64,000 nt of DNA from JABFRZ01 sp964631945 (GTDB taxonomy: Bacteria > Planctomycetota > UBA1135 > GCA-002686595), in assembly GCA_964631945.1 (NCBI GenBank), contig CAZWAY010000032.1, positions 3,379 to 67,378 of the forward strand, in the 5' to 3' direction. The position numbers and the translations under genes were made by a program. Every line of letters begins with the position of its first letter. Within the stretch, counting starts at the first letter, position 1. Shown in pieces: positions 34,640 to 44,087 of this stretch. Below the pieces are notes generated by a model, which worked only from the letters and a program-made list of their open reading frames with translations, did not search any database and had not been told where the DNA came from.

Positions 34640-36613
34640 ATGGGCGGCCTGCACGCGCTCGACTGGGCGATCCTGCTCGGCTTCTTCGCGCTGACGCTGT
34701 GGATCGGCGTGCGCTACGCCGGCCGCGCCAGCCGCAGCCTCGACGAGTACTTCCTCTCGGGCCGCTCGCTGCCGTGGTGGCTCGCGGGCACTTCGATGGT
34801 CGCCACGAGCTTCTCGTGCGACACGCCGCTCCTGATCTCGGGCTGGGTGCGCGACTACGGCGTGTGGAAGAACTGGGCCTGGTGGTGCTACGCGGTCTCG
34901 GGTTGCCTGCAGGTGTTCCTGTTCGCGCGCTGGTGGCGGCGGGCGCGCGTGATGACCAAGGCCGAGCTGGTCGAGCTGCGCTACGGCGGGCGCGAGGGGC
35001 GCATCCTGCGCGGCACGCTGGGCGCCCTGCACGCGCTGCTCACGAACACGCTGATCCTGGCCTGGGTCCTCCTGGCCGCGGCCAAGATCTCGCAGCAGCT
35101 GCTGGGCGTCGACAAGCTCTGGGCCCTGGCGCTCGCGAGCTTGCTGTCCCTGCTCTACTCGGTCACCGCGGGCCTGTGGGGCGTGGTCGTGACCGACCTC
35201 CTGCAGTTCGCGCTGGCCATGGTGGGGGCAGCCGTCCTGGGCGGGATCGCCTGGCACGAGATCGGCGGCCTGGCGGGCGTGCAGGCGGCCAGCGCGAGCG
35301 GAGTCCTCGGGCACGAGACCCTGGCGCTGTTCCCGCCCCACGGCCCGGGCGGCCTGCTGGACGCCTCGTTCTGGACCGTCTCGCTCGCGGCGGCCGGCGT
35401 GTACCTGGGCATCTCCTGGTGGGCGGTCGAGAGCGTGGACGGCGCCGGCGCGGCCGTGCAGCGCATCGCGGCCGCGCGCAACGAACGCGAGGGCCTGCTG
35501 GCCGTGCTGTGGTTCAACGTGGCGCACTATGCCCTGCGTCCGTGGCTGTGGATCGCGGTCGGTCTGGCCTCGCTGCTGGTCCTGCCGACGATCGAGCTGC
35601 GCGCCAGCGAGGCCGGCCGCGTGCGCGCGCTGGACGAGCACACGCTGGTGCTGGCGCACGCCGATGGGCGCGAGACCCGGCTGGCCCTCGACGCCCCCCC
35701 GGCCACGGCCGACTGGCGCCCGGCCCCGCGCGCGGGCCTCGAGGGCCGCACGGTCGCGGCCGGAGAGGTGCTGGCGCGCACCGACTCGGAGAGCGCCTAC
35801 GTCGTGATGCTGCGGCGCTACCTGCCGGTCGGACTGCTGGGGCTCGTGGTGGCCTCGCTGGTGGGCGCCTTCATGTCGACCATCGACACGCACGTGAACC
35901 TGGCGGCCTCGTTCTTCGTGAACGACGTCTATCGCCGCTTCCTGCGGCCCGAGGCCTCGCTCCGGCACCTCCTGCTGGTGGCGCGTCTCGCCAGCGCGGG
36001 CGCGCTCGCGATCGGAGCCCTGATCGCCGCGCAGAGCGAGTCGATCCGCGATCTGTTCGCGCTGTTCCTGGCGCTGCTGGGGGGGGTCGGGCCGGTGTAC
36101 CTCCTGCGCTGGGTGTGGTGGCGCGTGCGCGCCTCGACCGAGCTGGTCGCGATGGGCGCGTCGGTGGCCGCCACGCTCGCGCTCACCCACGGACCGGCCG
36201 CGGCGGCGAGCCGGGCTGGCGCCTGGGCGCTCGGGCCGCTCGCGCCCGAGGGCGTGCTGTCACCCGAGGGCCGCGTGCTGCTGGTGATGCTGTTCTCGCT
36301 CGCGTGCACGCTGATCGCCCTGCTCGTGACGCGTGCCCCCGAGCCGCGCGCGCTGGTCGAGTTCTACCGGCGCGTGCGCCCGCTCGGGGCGTGGGGCCCC
36401 GTGCGCGCGCTGTGTCCGGAGGTCGAACCCGCCCGCGACCTCGGAGCCTGCCTGCTGGGCTCGGCCGGCGGACTCGCGCTGGTCTACGGACTGCTGCTGG
36501 CGCCCGGCTACTGGTTGCTGGCGCGACCGCTGGCGCTGCTCGCGGCGCTGGCTTGCGCGTCGCTCGGCGCGCTGGCCGTTGCACGAGCCCTGCGGCGGCT
36601 GCCGCCGCTGTGA
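34640..36613 (+). CDS. Sodium:solute symporter (SSS family)
   Basis: A 657-residue membrane protein with about 13 hydrophobic helices. Family features are clear: YFLSGRSLPWWLAGTSMVATSFSCDTPLLISGWV (the sodium-site loop, about residues 37-70 in sections), then YSVTAGLWGVVVTDLLQF and GLLGLVVASLVGAFMSTIDTHVN. A soluble insertion of about 70 residues (about 320-393, TIELRASEAGRVRAL through YVVMLRRY) separates two helices and is unusual. The substrate (sugar, amino acid or other) cannot be assigned. It is probably leaderless from TACCCT at 34625 and is not clearly operonic with its neighbours. Confidence 0.88.
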   Translation: MGGLHALDWAILLGFFALTLWIGVRYAGRASRSLDEYFLSGRSLPWWLAGTSMVATSFSCDTPLLISGWVRDYGVWKNWAWWCYAVSGCLQVFLFARWWRRARVMTKAELVELRYGGREGRILRGTLGALHALLTNTLILAWVLLAAAKISQQLLGVDKLWALALASLLSLLYSVTAGLWGVVVTDLLQFALAMVGAAVLGGIAWHEIGGLAGVQAASASGVLGHETLALFPPHGPGGLLDASFWTVSLAAAGVYLGISWWAVESVDGAGAAVQRIAAARNEREGLLAVLWFNVAHYALRPWLWIAVGLASLLVLPTIELRASEAGRVRALDEHTLVLAHADGRETRLALDAPPATADWRPAPRAGLEGRTVAAGEVLARTDSESAYVVMLRRYLPVGLLGLVVASLVGAFMSTIDTHVNLAASFFVNDVYRRFLRPEASLRHLLLVARLASAGALAIGALIAAQSESIRDLFALFLALLGGVGPVYLLRWVWWRVRASTELVAMGASVAATLALTHGPAAAASRAGAWALGPLAPEGVLSPEGRVLLVMLFSLACTLIALLVTRAPEPRALVEFYRRVRPLGAWGPVRALCPEVEPARDLGACLLGSAGGLALVYGLLLAPGYWLLARPLALLAALACASLGALAVARALRRLPPL

Positions 36614-36620
36614 CGCGCGC

Positions 36621-37664
36621 CTATTCCCAGCGGAAGATGCGCAGCGCGAGTGCGAACGCGAGCACGCCCCAGGCGACCAGCAGGCCGAGCGGCGCCGCAA
36701 GCTCGAGCACGCCGGCCCCGTCCAGACAGACCCCGCGCAACGCATCGTTCAAGGCCGTCAGCGGCAGCAGGCGCAGCAGCGGCTGGACCGCGGCCGGAAA
36801 GCGTTCGGTGCTGAAGAACACGCCCGAGCCGAGCCACATCGGCATCATCACCAGGTTCATCAGGCCCGAGACGGCCTCGATCGTGCGCGCGCGCGAGGCC
36901 GTCAGGATCCCGAGCCCGGCGAAGGCCGCGGCCCCGAGCACGCACACGAGCGCGAAGGCCGGCACCGAGCCGCGCAGCGGCACGCCCAGGACCCAGCGCC
37001 CGAAGAGCCCGAGCACGACCAGCTCCATCACCAGGAAGACCCCGCGCGCCAGCAGGAACGACAGGAAGAACGACGAGCGTCGCATGGGCGTCACCAGCAA
37101 GCGCTTCAGGAACTTGCGCCGGCGCACGTCGGCGATGGCGAAGCCGATGCCCCACATGCCGGTGCCCATCAGGTTCATGCCCAGCAGGCCGGGGAACAGG
37201 AAGTCGACGTAGCGCGAACCGGTCTCGGCCACGGGCTCGAGCGCCACCGCGGCCCCCGCGCTGCCGCTCTCGGCCAGCTCCAGCGCGCGCAGCACGCGCA
37301 CGCGCGCGTTCTCGCCTTCCGCACGGGCGGGGTCGAAGGCCAGGCGTGGTGGGCCCCCGGCGCGCGGCTCGAGCACCACGTCCAGCGCCGCGCGCACCAG
37401 CTTGCGCTGCGCGTCCTCGAAGCTCGCGAAGCGCAGCAGCTCGACGTGCTCGTCGCGCCCGAGCAGCAGCTCCAGCCCCTCCGCGCCCGGTCCGGCCACG
37501 ACCCCGACGCGCGCCGGCGCGACGCCCTTCGAGCGGAAGGCGAAGCCCAGCACGCCCGACAGCACCAGCGGGAACACGAACACCCAGAAGATCGCCTCGG
37601 GTTCGCGCAGGAAGATCAGGACGCGCACGCGCGTCAGCTCGAACAGCTCGCGGCGCCTACTCAT
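36621..37664 (-). CDS. ABC-2 type transporter, permease
   Basis: The 347-residue permease has an N-terminal helix (about 23-43, EAIFWVFVFPLVLSGVLGFAF), a soluble loop (about 45-150), and five helices (about 158-345) with the ABC-2 core FLFPGLLGMNLMGTGMWGIGF and LLRLLPLTALNDALRG. This layout matches DrrB/NatB-type exporters. It overlaps the ATPase gene by 8 nt and is the second gene of a two-gene operon. The exported substrate is unknown. Confidence 0.88.
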   Translation of the reverse strand: MSRRRELFELTRVRVLIFLREPEAIFWVFVFPLVLSGVLGFAFRSKGVAPARVGVVAGPGAEGLELLLGRDEHVELLRFASFEDAQRKLVRAALDVVLEPRAGGPPRLAFDPARAEGENARVRVLRALELAESGSAGAAVALEPVAETGSRYVDFLFPGLLGMNLMGTGMWGIGFAIADVRRRKFLKRLLVTPMRRSSFFLSFLLARGVFLVMELVVLGLFGRWVLGVPLRGSVPAFALVCVLGAAAFAGLGILTASRARTIEAVSGLMNLVMMPMWLGSGVFFSTERFPAAVQPLLRLLPLTALNDALRGVCLDGAGVLELAAPLGLLVAWGVLAFALALRIFRWE

Positions 37665-38613
37665 CGCGCAGGTGCTTCCCGGTCAGGGTCACGAACACGT
37701 CCTCGAGCGTCGGGCGGTGCGTGCGCAGGTCGTCGAGTGCCAGCCCTCGCCGCGCGGCCAGCGCGAACAACCCGGCCAGCGCGTCCTGCGTGCGCGTCAC
37801 CGACAGGACCGCGAAGCTCTTCTCGTAGCGCACGGCCGTGACGCCGGTCAGCGCCAGGAGTTCGACCTCGGCCAGCACGCGCGGGTCACCGCCGGCCGGC
37901 GCGCACTCGATCACGCTCTCGGCCCCCAGCGAGCGGATGATCGCCGGCGGGGAACCGCGCGCGATGACCTTGCCGTGGTCGATGATGGCCAGTTCGTCGG
38001 CCAGACGCTCGGCTTCCTCCATGTAGTGCGTGGTCAGGAGCACCGCGCCACCCTCGGCCTTGAAGGCCTCGACCCGCTCCCACACGCGCCGGCGTCCCTG
38101 CGGATCGAGTCCGGTCGTGGGTTCGTCCAGGAACAGCACGCGCGGTCGGTGCAGGAGCGCGCAGGCGAGCGCGAGGCGCTGCTTCTGGCCGCCCGAGAGC
38201 GTGCCCACGCGGCTCTGCCTCTTCTCCTCGAGCCCGACCCAGGCGATGACCTCGTCCGGCGCGCGCGCGCCCGCGTAGAGGCTCTGGAACAGGCGCAGGG
38301 TCTCGAAGACCGTCAGCTTCTCCTGGAAGTCCGTGGACTGCAGCTGCACGCCGATGCCCGCGCGGATCGCGGCCGCGGAGTGCTGCCACTCGAGCCCCAG
38401 CACGCGGATCGCGCCGGCATCGGGGCGCTTCAGGCCCTCGAGCAGCTCGATCGTGGTGGTCTTGCCGGCGCCGTTCGGGCCCAGCAGCCCCAGGCAGGTG
38501 CCCGCGCGCACCTCGAGGTCGAGCCCGTCCACGGCGCACACCCCGTCGAAGCGCTTGACCAGCCCGTGCGCGCTCACGAGCACGGGCCCGAGCGTCGCGG
38601 TGCCGGCGTCCAT
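37657..38613 (-). CDS. ABC transporter ATP-binding protein (DrrA/NatA type)
   Basis: The protein has 318 residues: Walker A LLGPNGAGKTT (about 43-53), a Q-loop in GIGVQLQSTDFQEKLT, signature LSGGQKQR (about 150), Walker B RVLFLDEPTTGLD and switch His in LLTTHYMEEAERLAD. The C-terminal extension (about 230-318, ending in PTLEDVFVTLTGKHL) is typical of ABC-2 exporter ATPases. The ATG at 38613 is preceded by TATGCT at 9 nt. It precedes the permease and probably forms an exporter with it; substrate unknown. Confidence 0.93.
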   Translation of the reverse strand: MDAGTATLGPVLVSAHGLVKRFDGVCAVDGLDLEVRAGTCLGLLGPNGAGKTTTIELLEGLKRPDAGAIRVLGLEWQHSAAAIRAGIGVQLQSTDFQEKLTVFETLRLFQSLYAGARAPDEVIAWVGLEEKRQSRVGTLSGGQKQRLALACALLHRPRVLFLDEPTTGLDPQGRRRVWERVEAFKAEGGAVLLTTHYMEEAERLADELAIIDHGKVIARGSPPAIIRSLGAESVIECAPAGGDPRVLAEVELLALTGVTAVRYEKSFAVLSVTRTQDALAGLFALAARRGLALDDLRTHRPTLEDVFVTLTGKHLRDE

Positions 38614-38622
38614 CGGCGCGCG

Positions 38623-38628
38623 AGCATA
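38623..38628 (-). promoter_or_regulatory. Candidate -10 element (TATGCT), leaderless type, for the ABC exporter
   Basis: TATGCT on the minus strand ends 9 nt before the ATPase ATG. It is divergent from a second candidate at 38665. Confidence 0.5.
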
Positions 38629-38664
38629 GTGTCGGCCGGGCGCGAATCCGCGCGCGTGACCCGC

Positions 38665-38670
38665 TATCTT
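38665..38670 (+). promoter_or_regulatory. Candidate -10 element (TATCTT), leaderless type, for the PHP-like protein
   Basis: TATCTT ends 10 nt before the GTG at 38681, in a 67-bp divergent gap. Confidence 0.45.
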
Positions 38671-38680
38671 GGACGGGTCC

Positions 38681-40972
38681 GTGCCGCGCTCCCTCCCGCG
38701 TCCCTTCGCCCTCGCGCTCGTCCCCCTGCTCGCCGGCCTGCTCGCGCAGGCCGCGGGCCCGCTGCCGCTGGTGCGGCTCGCGGACGGCGAGCATCCGGGC
38801 GAGCTCGATTTCGTGGTGCGCGAGCGCGGCGCCGGCCCGATCCCGGCGCGCCTGACCTTCGTGCCCGTGGCGGGCGCCGCGGGCGACCCCGGCGGCCGAG
38901 CGCGGCTGTTCCCCTGCACCGACGCCGCGCCGCTTGAGTTCGCGGCGCGCGACGACGTGCTCTACTCGAAGAACGGCGCGGGCCGCATCAGCGTCCCGCC
39001 CGGGCGCTACACCGTGTTCGCCTCGCGCGGCCTGGAGTGGAGTCTCGCGGCGCGCGAGCTCGAGCTGGCCCCGGGCCAGGTCCGCCAGCTCGAGTTCGAG
39101 CTGGTGCACGAGCTCGACACGCGCGGCTGGCTCGGCGGCGACTTCCGCCTGCACACGCGCACCTTCTCCGGACACGGCGACGCCAACCTCGAGGAGCGCC
39201 TGCTGGCGTGCCTGGGCGAGGGCCTCGAATTCGCCGTGGCGAGCGATCACGACCACCACACCGACTACGCCCCGACCCTGCGCGCGCTCGGGCTCGAGGG
39301 ACGGCTGGCGTGCTTCACCGGCAACGAGGTGCGCATCGGGGCCTTCGCGCAGCTGGGTCTCGACCCGCTGACGGGCACCAGCTCGGACCCGGCCTACGCC
39401 CGCGACTTCGACGCGCTCGAGATCCTGAACGGCAACCAGGCGCTGGGCTACGACGATCCGCGCGCCGATGCGTGCGCCGCGTCCGGCCCGGCGCACGCGG
39501 CCCTGTGGGACTGGTTCCACCTGCTCGACCTGGGTGAGCGCTACGCCGCGCTCGGGAACTCCGCTTCGCACGACCTGCGCGCGGTCGTGGCCGGCTACCC
39601 GCGCAACTTCGTGCGCGTCGAGAGCGACGACCCGGCCGCGCTCGGCGCCGCGGCCCTGGTCGAGGCCGTGCGCGCCAAGCGCGTCTTCACCACCACCGGT
39701 CCGTTCCTCGAGTTCTCGGTGGCGGGCACCGAGATGGGCGGACTGGCGCGCGCCAGCGCGGGTCACGCGCGCCTGAGCCTGCGGGTACGGGCCGCGTCCT
39801 GGGTCGACTGCGACCGCGTGAAGGTGTGGGTGAACGGCGCGCTGGCGGCCACGCTGTCCGTCCCCGACACGCGCGCGCCGCTGCGACTCGAGCAGGAGCT
39901 CGAGCTGTGCCTGCAGCGCGTGTGCGAACGCCATGCGCGCACGGGCCCGCCGGCCGGGCCCTTCGACGCCTGGGTCGTGCTGGCGGTCGAGGGCGACGAC
40001 CCGCTCGTGCCGGTGCTCGAGTCCCCCGCCCGACCCCTGGCCATCTCCAATCCGATCTGGATCGACGGCGACGGCGATGGGACGTGGACCAGCCCGCGCG
40101 AGCGCATCGGCGCCGAGCTGCGGGCACAGGCCACGCCCGCCATCGCGCGCGCCTGGTTCGCGCGGCTCACGCCCGCGGAGCAGACCCACGCGCTCGCGCT
40201 GGTTCCGCGCGGGCCCTTCGCGGCCGTACTGCTCGAGGACGGGCTGGTCTCGAGCGCGCGCGCCGTGCGCCGCTCGGCCGCGCACGCTTGTGAGCGCGTG
40301 GCCGTGGGCGGCGCGCTCGAGGGCGTGAAGCGCGCCTGGGACGCGAACACGGACGACCCCTTCCTGGGTGCGCTCCTGCTGCGCGTGCTGGCGCTCGCGC
40401 GCCCCGGACAGGTCGGCGCCAGCCTGGCGGCCTACGCGGAGCGCTTCGGCCAGGACTGCCTGCGACGCCATGCGGCCGAGCTCGGCGGGCTGCTCGCGGG
40501 CACCGACGTCGGGCACTGGCAGGGCCTCGGGCCGCTTGCACCCACGGGTCCCTGGCGCGCGCGCGCGGGCCCACCCGCAGCGCAGTCCCTGGTCGCCGAG
40601 GGTGAGCCCACCCTCGCGTGGCACGAGCTCGTCGCGCGCCCCGCCGACGGCTACGTGGACCTGAAGGCCCTGCACGCCGAGCCCACCGAGAACACGCTCG
40701 TCTACGCGCAGACCTTCCTGCACAGCCCCACGGCGCGCACGGTGCGCTGCGCCTTCGGCTGCGACGACGGCGGCCGCGTGTGGCTCGGAGAGCGCCTGGT
40801 CCACGAGGACCACGCCCAGAAGACGGCGAACCCGCTCGAGCAGCTGCTCACGCTCGAGCTCGAGCCGGGCTGGAACCGCCTCGTGCTGGAGGTCGAGAAC
40901 ACGAGCGGCGAATTCGGCTTCTACTTCCGCCTGCTCGAACCCGGACTCGAGAGCGCCGCGCAGCCGCGCTAG
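38681..40972 (+). CDS. CehA/McbA-like PHP-domain secreted protein
   Basis: A 763-residue protein with an N-terminal signal peptide (about residues 2-26). A PHP-like domain (about 140-330) shows GDFRLHTRTFSGHGDANLEERL, VASDHDHHTDYAPT, FTGNEVRIG and GNSASHDLRAVV. Metal-binding residues are mostly kept, but the first His of the usual HxH is Arg (GDFRLH), so the site may be altered. A long Ig-like and HEAT-like C-terminal part follows. The start is GTG at 38681, with the signal peptide immediately after; a TTG 12 nt earlier is less likely. The function is unknown; known relatives hydrolyse carbaryl or similar compounds. Confidence 0.7.
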   Translation: MPRSLPRPFALALVPLLAGLLAQAAGPLPLVRLADGEHPGELDFVVRERGAGPIPARLTFVPVAGAAGDPGGRARLFPCTDAAPLEFAARDDVLYSKNGAGRISVPPGRYTVFASRGLEWSLAARELELAPGQVRQLEFELVHELDTRGWLGGDFRLHTRTFSGHGDANLEERLLACLGEGLEFAVASDHDHHTDYAPTLRALGLEGRLACFTGNEVRIGAFAQLGLDPLTGTSSDPAYARDFDALEILNGNQALGYDDPRADACAASGPAHAALWDWFHLLDLGERYAALGNSASHDLRAVVAGYPRNFVRVESDDPAALGAAALVEAVRAKRVFTTTGPFLEFSVAGTEMGGLARASAGHARLSLRVRAASWVDCDRVKVWVNGALAATLSVPDTRAPLRLEQELELCLQRVCERHARTGPPAGPFDAWVVLAVEGDDPLVPVLESPARPLAISNPIWIDGDGDGTWTSPRERIGAELRAQATPAIARAWFARLTPAEQTHALALVPRGPFAAVLLEDGLVSSARAVRRSAAHACERVAVGGALEGVKRAWDANTDDPFLGALLLRVLALARPGQVGASLAAYAERFGQDCLRRHAAELGGLLAGTDVGHWQGLGPLAPTGPWRARAGPPAAQSLVAEGEPTLAWHELVARPADGYVDLKALHAEPTENTLVYAQTFLHSPTARTVRCAFGCDDGGRVWLGERLVHEDHAQKTANPLEQLLTLELEPGWNRLVLEVENTSGEFGFYFRLLEPGLESAAQPR

Positions 40973-41005
40973 CCGACCGTCGTCGACGGGGACGGCGTCG
41001 CGCGC

Positions 41006-42520
41006 TCAATCCTTCTTGGGTCGCTCGCGCAGCCGCGGCCGCTCGAGTTCGGGCCCCTCGTCCGGCTTCTCCGCGGGCGGTTCCGACTCGCGCCGGGCCG
41101 GGTCCACCGACCCGTCGGCGAGCGTCTGCACGGCCCGCAAGGCCAGCCGCGCCGCCGCTTCCATGTGCGCATAGTCGAGCGTGTCGGGCTCGTCCTCGGG
41201 CCAGCCGCTCTCGGGCTGCTCGGCGTAGCTCGACAGGGTCTGCGCGAGCAATCCGCCCTCCACCAGGTGGTGGGCATGGAAGCGCTGGAAGTGCAGCTTT
41301 TCCCGGCGCGGATCGGGCTCGATGGGGATCCCGAGCTCCTTCCAGGCCGGGCCGAGATTGCTGCGCCCGTAGCCGGTCAGCCAGGGCTTGCCGGGACCGC
41401 CCACGAGTTCGTCGGGGTGCCCGAGGCGCTCGAAGCTCAGCGCGACCACGGTCTTCGCCAGCGGCGCGACCGGCGCGGCGAGGTAGCTCTTCGAACCCGT
41501 GCCGTCCACCTCCTCGCTGGCCAGGAAGGCGAACACCAGCGTGCGGGCCGGCGCGGGCCCGGCCGCGAAGGCCTGGGCCAGCTCCAGCACGAAGGCACAG
41601 CCGGAGGCGTTGTCGTCGGCGCCGTTGAAGAGCTGGTCCGTTTCGGCGGCGCGGCGCGGCGGGAGCTTGCCGTCGTGGTCGTAGTTGGCGCACAGCAGCA
41701 CCACCTCGTCCGCGAGTTCGGGGCGCGCGCTGGTGCCCTTGCCGCGCACCCGGGCGATGACGTTGTGGTCCTCGATCGGCTCGACCACCTGCTCGACCAG
41801 GAGCTGCACGTATGCGTACTTCTTGCGCTCGAAGCCGGTGCGCAGGGGCCCGCGCAACTCGACCTGCTCGCACCCGTCCGGCTCGCGTGTGCGCACCAGA
41901 CGCGGCGCGAACGCGAGCTGGGGCTTGCCCGCCTCGAGCCCATCGGGGCCGAGCAGGACCGTGAGCTCGAGGCCCCAGTCGGCCAGCGTCGTGATCCCCT
42001 TCGCGCTCAGGATGCGATGCTTCTCGTCGTTGCTGGCACTGAAATAGATCGCCTCGGCCGGGTTGCCCTCCAGCGGCATGCGCGCGTGGTTGTAGTCGTA
42101 GAAGAAGCGCAGCGGCAGCTTCTCGGTCGAGCGCAGCGGGCCGCGCGGGCTCACGCGGAAGTCCACGCCGTACTTCGCCTCGACCACCGCCCCGGATTCC
42201 TCGAAGAACAGGAGCCGCGGCGGGGACGGGTAGACGTGGCGTTCCAGGCCGGTGCTCTGGAAGTACGTGCCGCCCTCCCCGGCCGGCTCGACTCCGGACG
42301 CCGCCAGGACCTGCGCCAGGTAGTGGGCCGCGCGCTGGGCCCCGCTCGAGAGCGACGCGCGGCCCCCCAGCTCGTCCGAGGCCAGGAAGCGCACGTGGTG
42401 CTCGAGCTCGGCGCGTGTGATGGCCGGATCGACGGCGGGCAGGGCTTCCTGGCGGGGTTCTTGCGGCGTGAAGGAAAGGGCGAGAACGAGAGCGGAGGCG
42501 AACAACGGGACGCTGGGCAT
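41006..42520 (-). CDS. M28-family metallopeptidase-like protein, active site altered
   Basis: The protein has 504 residues with a signal peptide (about 1-19). The peptidase domain (about 245-450) has NGADDNASGCAF (bridging Asp302), FLASEEVDGTGS (general base Glu336 and Glu337) and RFHAHHL near the last His. The first ligand motif reads LLCANYDHDGK: the His of the usual GAHYDH is Asn279. One zinc ligand is therefore lost and activity may be reduced or absent. An inserted segment, about residues 95-245, resembles a PA-type domain. The C-terminal 45 residues are charged and disordered. It converges on the PHP-like gene. Confidence 0.75.
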   Translation of the reverse strand: MPSVPLFASALVLALSFTPQEPRQEALPAVDPAITRAELEHHVRFLASDELGGRASLSSGAQRAAHYLAQVLAASGVEPAGEGGTYFQSTGLERHVYPSPPRLLFFEESGAVVEAKYGVDFRVSPRGPLRSTEKLPLRFFYDYNHARMPLEGNPAEAIYFSASNDEKHRILSAKGITTLADWGLELTVLLGPDGLEAGKPQLAFAPRLVRTREPDGCEQVELRGPLRTGFERKKYAYVQLLVEQVVEPIEDHNVIARVRGKGTSARPELADEVVLLCANYDHDGKLPPRRAAETDQLFNGADDNASGCAFVLELAQAFAAGPAPARTLVFAFLASEEVDGTGSKSYLAAPVAPLAKTVVALSFERLGHPDELVGGPGKPWLTGYGRSNLGPAWKELGIPIEPDPRREKLHFQRFHAHHLVEGGLLAQTLSSYAEQPESGWPEDEPDTLDYAHMEAAARLALRAVQTLADGSVDPARRESEPPAEKPDEGPELERPRLRERPKKD

Positions 42521-42652
42521 GCGATTCTTTGGGCGGGGAGCAGCGGATCCTGCCAGGCGACGCGGTCGGCCGTCCAGTGCGATCGGTCCGGGACTACGCG
42601 CGCGGACCCTGCCGGTTGGAAGCCCACGCTAACCCCCGCCGGGACCGGCGAG

Positions 42653-42658
42653 TATCGT
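42653..42658 (+). promoter_or_regulatory. Candidate -10 element (TATCGT), leaderless type
   Basis: TATCGT ends 9 nt before the ATG of the sulfatase-family lipoprotein at 42668. Confidence 0.5.
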
Positions 42659-42667
42659 CTCGCACGC

Positions 42668-44086
42668 ATGTCGAGTCCTGCGCCCGCAACGGCCGGGTTG
42701 GTCCTCGCCCTGGCCGCGTTCCTGGCGGGCTGCGGCGAGGATCGGCCCCGCTCGGTCGCGCCCGGAAGGGCGCTGGTGCTGATCACCTGCGACACGCTGC
42801 GCGCGGACCGACTGGGGTTCGAGGGCTGCCCGGACGCGACCAGCCCCCACCTGGACGCCCTGGCTCGGGAGTCGCTCGTGTACGAGCACGCCTGGTCGAC
42901 GGTGCCCGTCACCGGCCCGGCCTTGTCGGCCCTGATGACCGGACGATTGCCGGAGGAGCTCGGCCTGGAGGGCAATCGCACGCTGCTCGCGGGCGCCGCG
43001 ACCACCCTGGCCGAACGCCTGCGCGAAGCCGGCGTCGACACCGGCGCGGTCGTTTCCAACTGGGTGCTGCGGCGCCGGGACGGCCTGAGCGAAGCCGGCC
43101 TGTGGCAAGGCTTCGCGCACTTCGACGATCGCATGGAAGTGCCCGAGCGCAGCCGACCGCACCTGCGCGAGCGCCTGGCGCCGGACACGACCGACGCCGC
43201 GCTCGACTGGCTCGACCAGCGTCCTCCCGAGCAGGCCTTCTTCCTGTGGGTGCACTATCAGGACCCGCACGGGCCCTACACACCGCCCGAGGACTGCCTG
43301 GTCGCGGCGCGCGAGACCGACGAGGCGCCGCTCGAGGTCGGCAACGACGAGAGCGGGCGGGGCGCCCTGCCGGCCTACCAAGCGATCGACGGCGAGCGCA
43401 GACCCGCGGTGTACCGCGCGCGCTACGAGGCCGAGATCCGCTTCTTCGACCGCGAGGTCGGCCGCCTGCTGGACGGACTACGCGAGCGCGGCGTGCTCGA
43501 ACGCGCGCTGGTGGTCTTCACGGCCGACCACGGCGAGTCGCTCGGCGAGCACGGCTACTACTTCTCGCACGGCCAGAACCTGCACCGCGAGCTGCTGCAG
43601 GTGCCGCTCCTCCTGCGCCCGCCGGGCGGTGCGCCGACCCCCGGCCGCGTGGCCGCGCCGGTCTCGCACCTCGACCTGTACCCGACGCTGCTGGGCTCGT
43701 TCGGGCTGGATGCGGGCCGGACGCGCGGGATCGATCTCTTGCGCACGCTCCCGCCCGAAGAGCGCGTCCTGCCCCACTACCTGCGCGGGGCCTGGGGCGC
43801 CACCGACGCGGGCTACCGGCTGCTGGTCGAGAAGGGCCGGCACCAGCTCTTCGACCTCGCGCTCGATCCGCACGAGGAACACGACCTGTTCGCGAGCCAG
43901 CCCGAGCGCGCGCGCGCCCTGGCCGCGGCCCACCTGGCCTTCGCGCGCGCGCTGCCGTCGCTGGCCCTGCAGCCCGAGCGGCCCGGGCTGGACGACGCGG
44001 AGCGCCAGGGGCTCGAAGCGCTCGGCTATGCCGGCGGAAGAGACGAGCCGGAGGCCGACGGCGAGCCTCCGCAAGACGACCACTAG
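42668..44086 (+). CDS. Sulfatase-family (alkaline phosphatase superfamily) lipoprotein
   Basis: A 472-residue lipoprotein (lipobox AAFLAGC). Metal-binding blocks: VLITCDTLRADRLG (Asp), then PVTGPALSALMTGRLPEE where the modified Cys/Ser usually sits, and VVFTADHGESLGEHG (Asp-His) before the final FSHGQNLHRELLQVPLLLRPP. The residue normally oxidised to formylglycine (C/S-x-P-x-R) is replaced by Val-Thr-Gly-Pro, so it is probably not a formylglycine sulfatase; a Thr-based phosphatase or phosphodiesterase role is possible. It converges on the BtpA-family gene with one base between the stops. Confidence 0.78.
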   Translation: MSSPAPATAGLVLALAAFLAGCGEDRPRSVAPGRALVLITCDTLRADRLGFEGCPDATSPHLDALARESLVYEHAWSTVPVTGPALSALMTGRLPEELGLEGNRTLLAGAATTLAERLREAGVDTGAVVSNWVLRRRDGLSEAGLWQGFAHFDDRMEVPERSRPHLRERLAPDTTDAALDWLDQRPPEQAFFLWVHYQDPHGPYTPPEDCLVAARETDEAPLEVGNDESGRGALPAYQAIDGERRPAVYRARYEAEIRFFDREVGRLLDGLRERGVLERALVVFTADHGESLGEHGYYFSHGQNLHRELLQVPLLLRPPGGAPTPGRVAAPVSHLDLYPTLLGSFGLDAGRTRGIDLLRTLPPEERVLPHYLRGAWGATDAGYRLLVEKGRHQLFDLALDPHEEHDLFASQPERARALAAAHLAFARALPSLALQPERPGLDDAERQGLEALGYAGGRDEPEADGEPPQDDH

Positions 44087-44087
44087 A

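Noticed and set aside
40977..40989. CCGTC-GTC-GACGG inverted repeat as a terminator
   Set aside because: Stem is 5 bp with a 3-nt loop and no T tract; likely chance in G+C-rich DNA.
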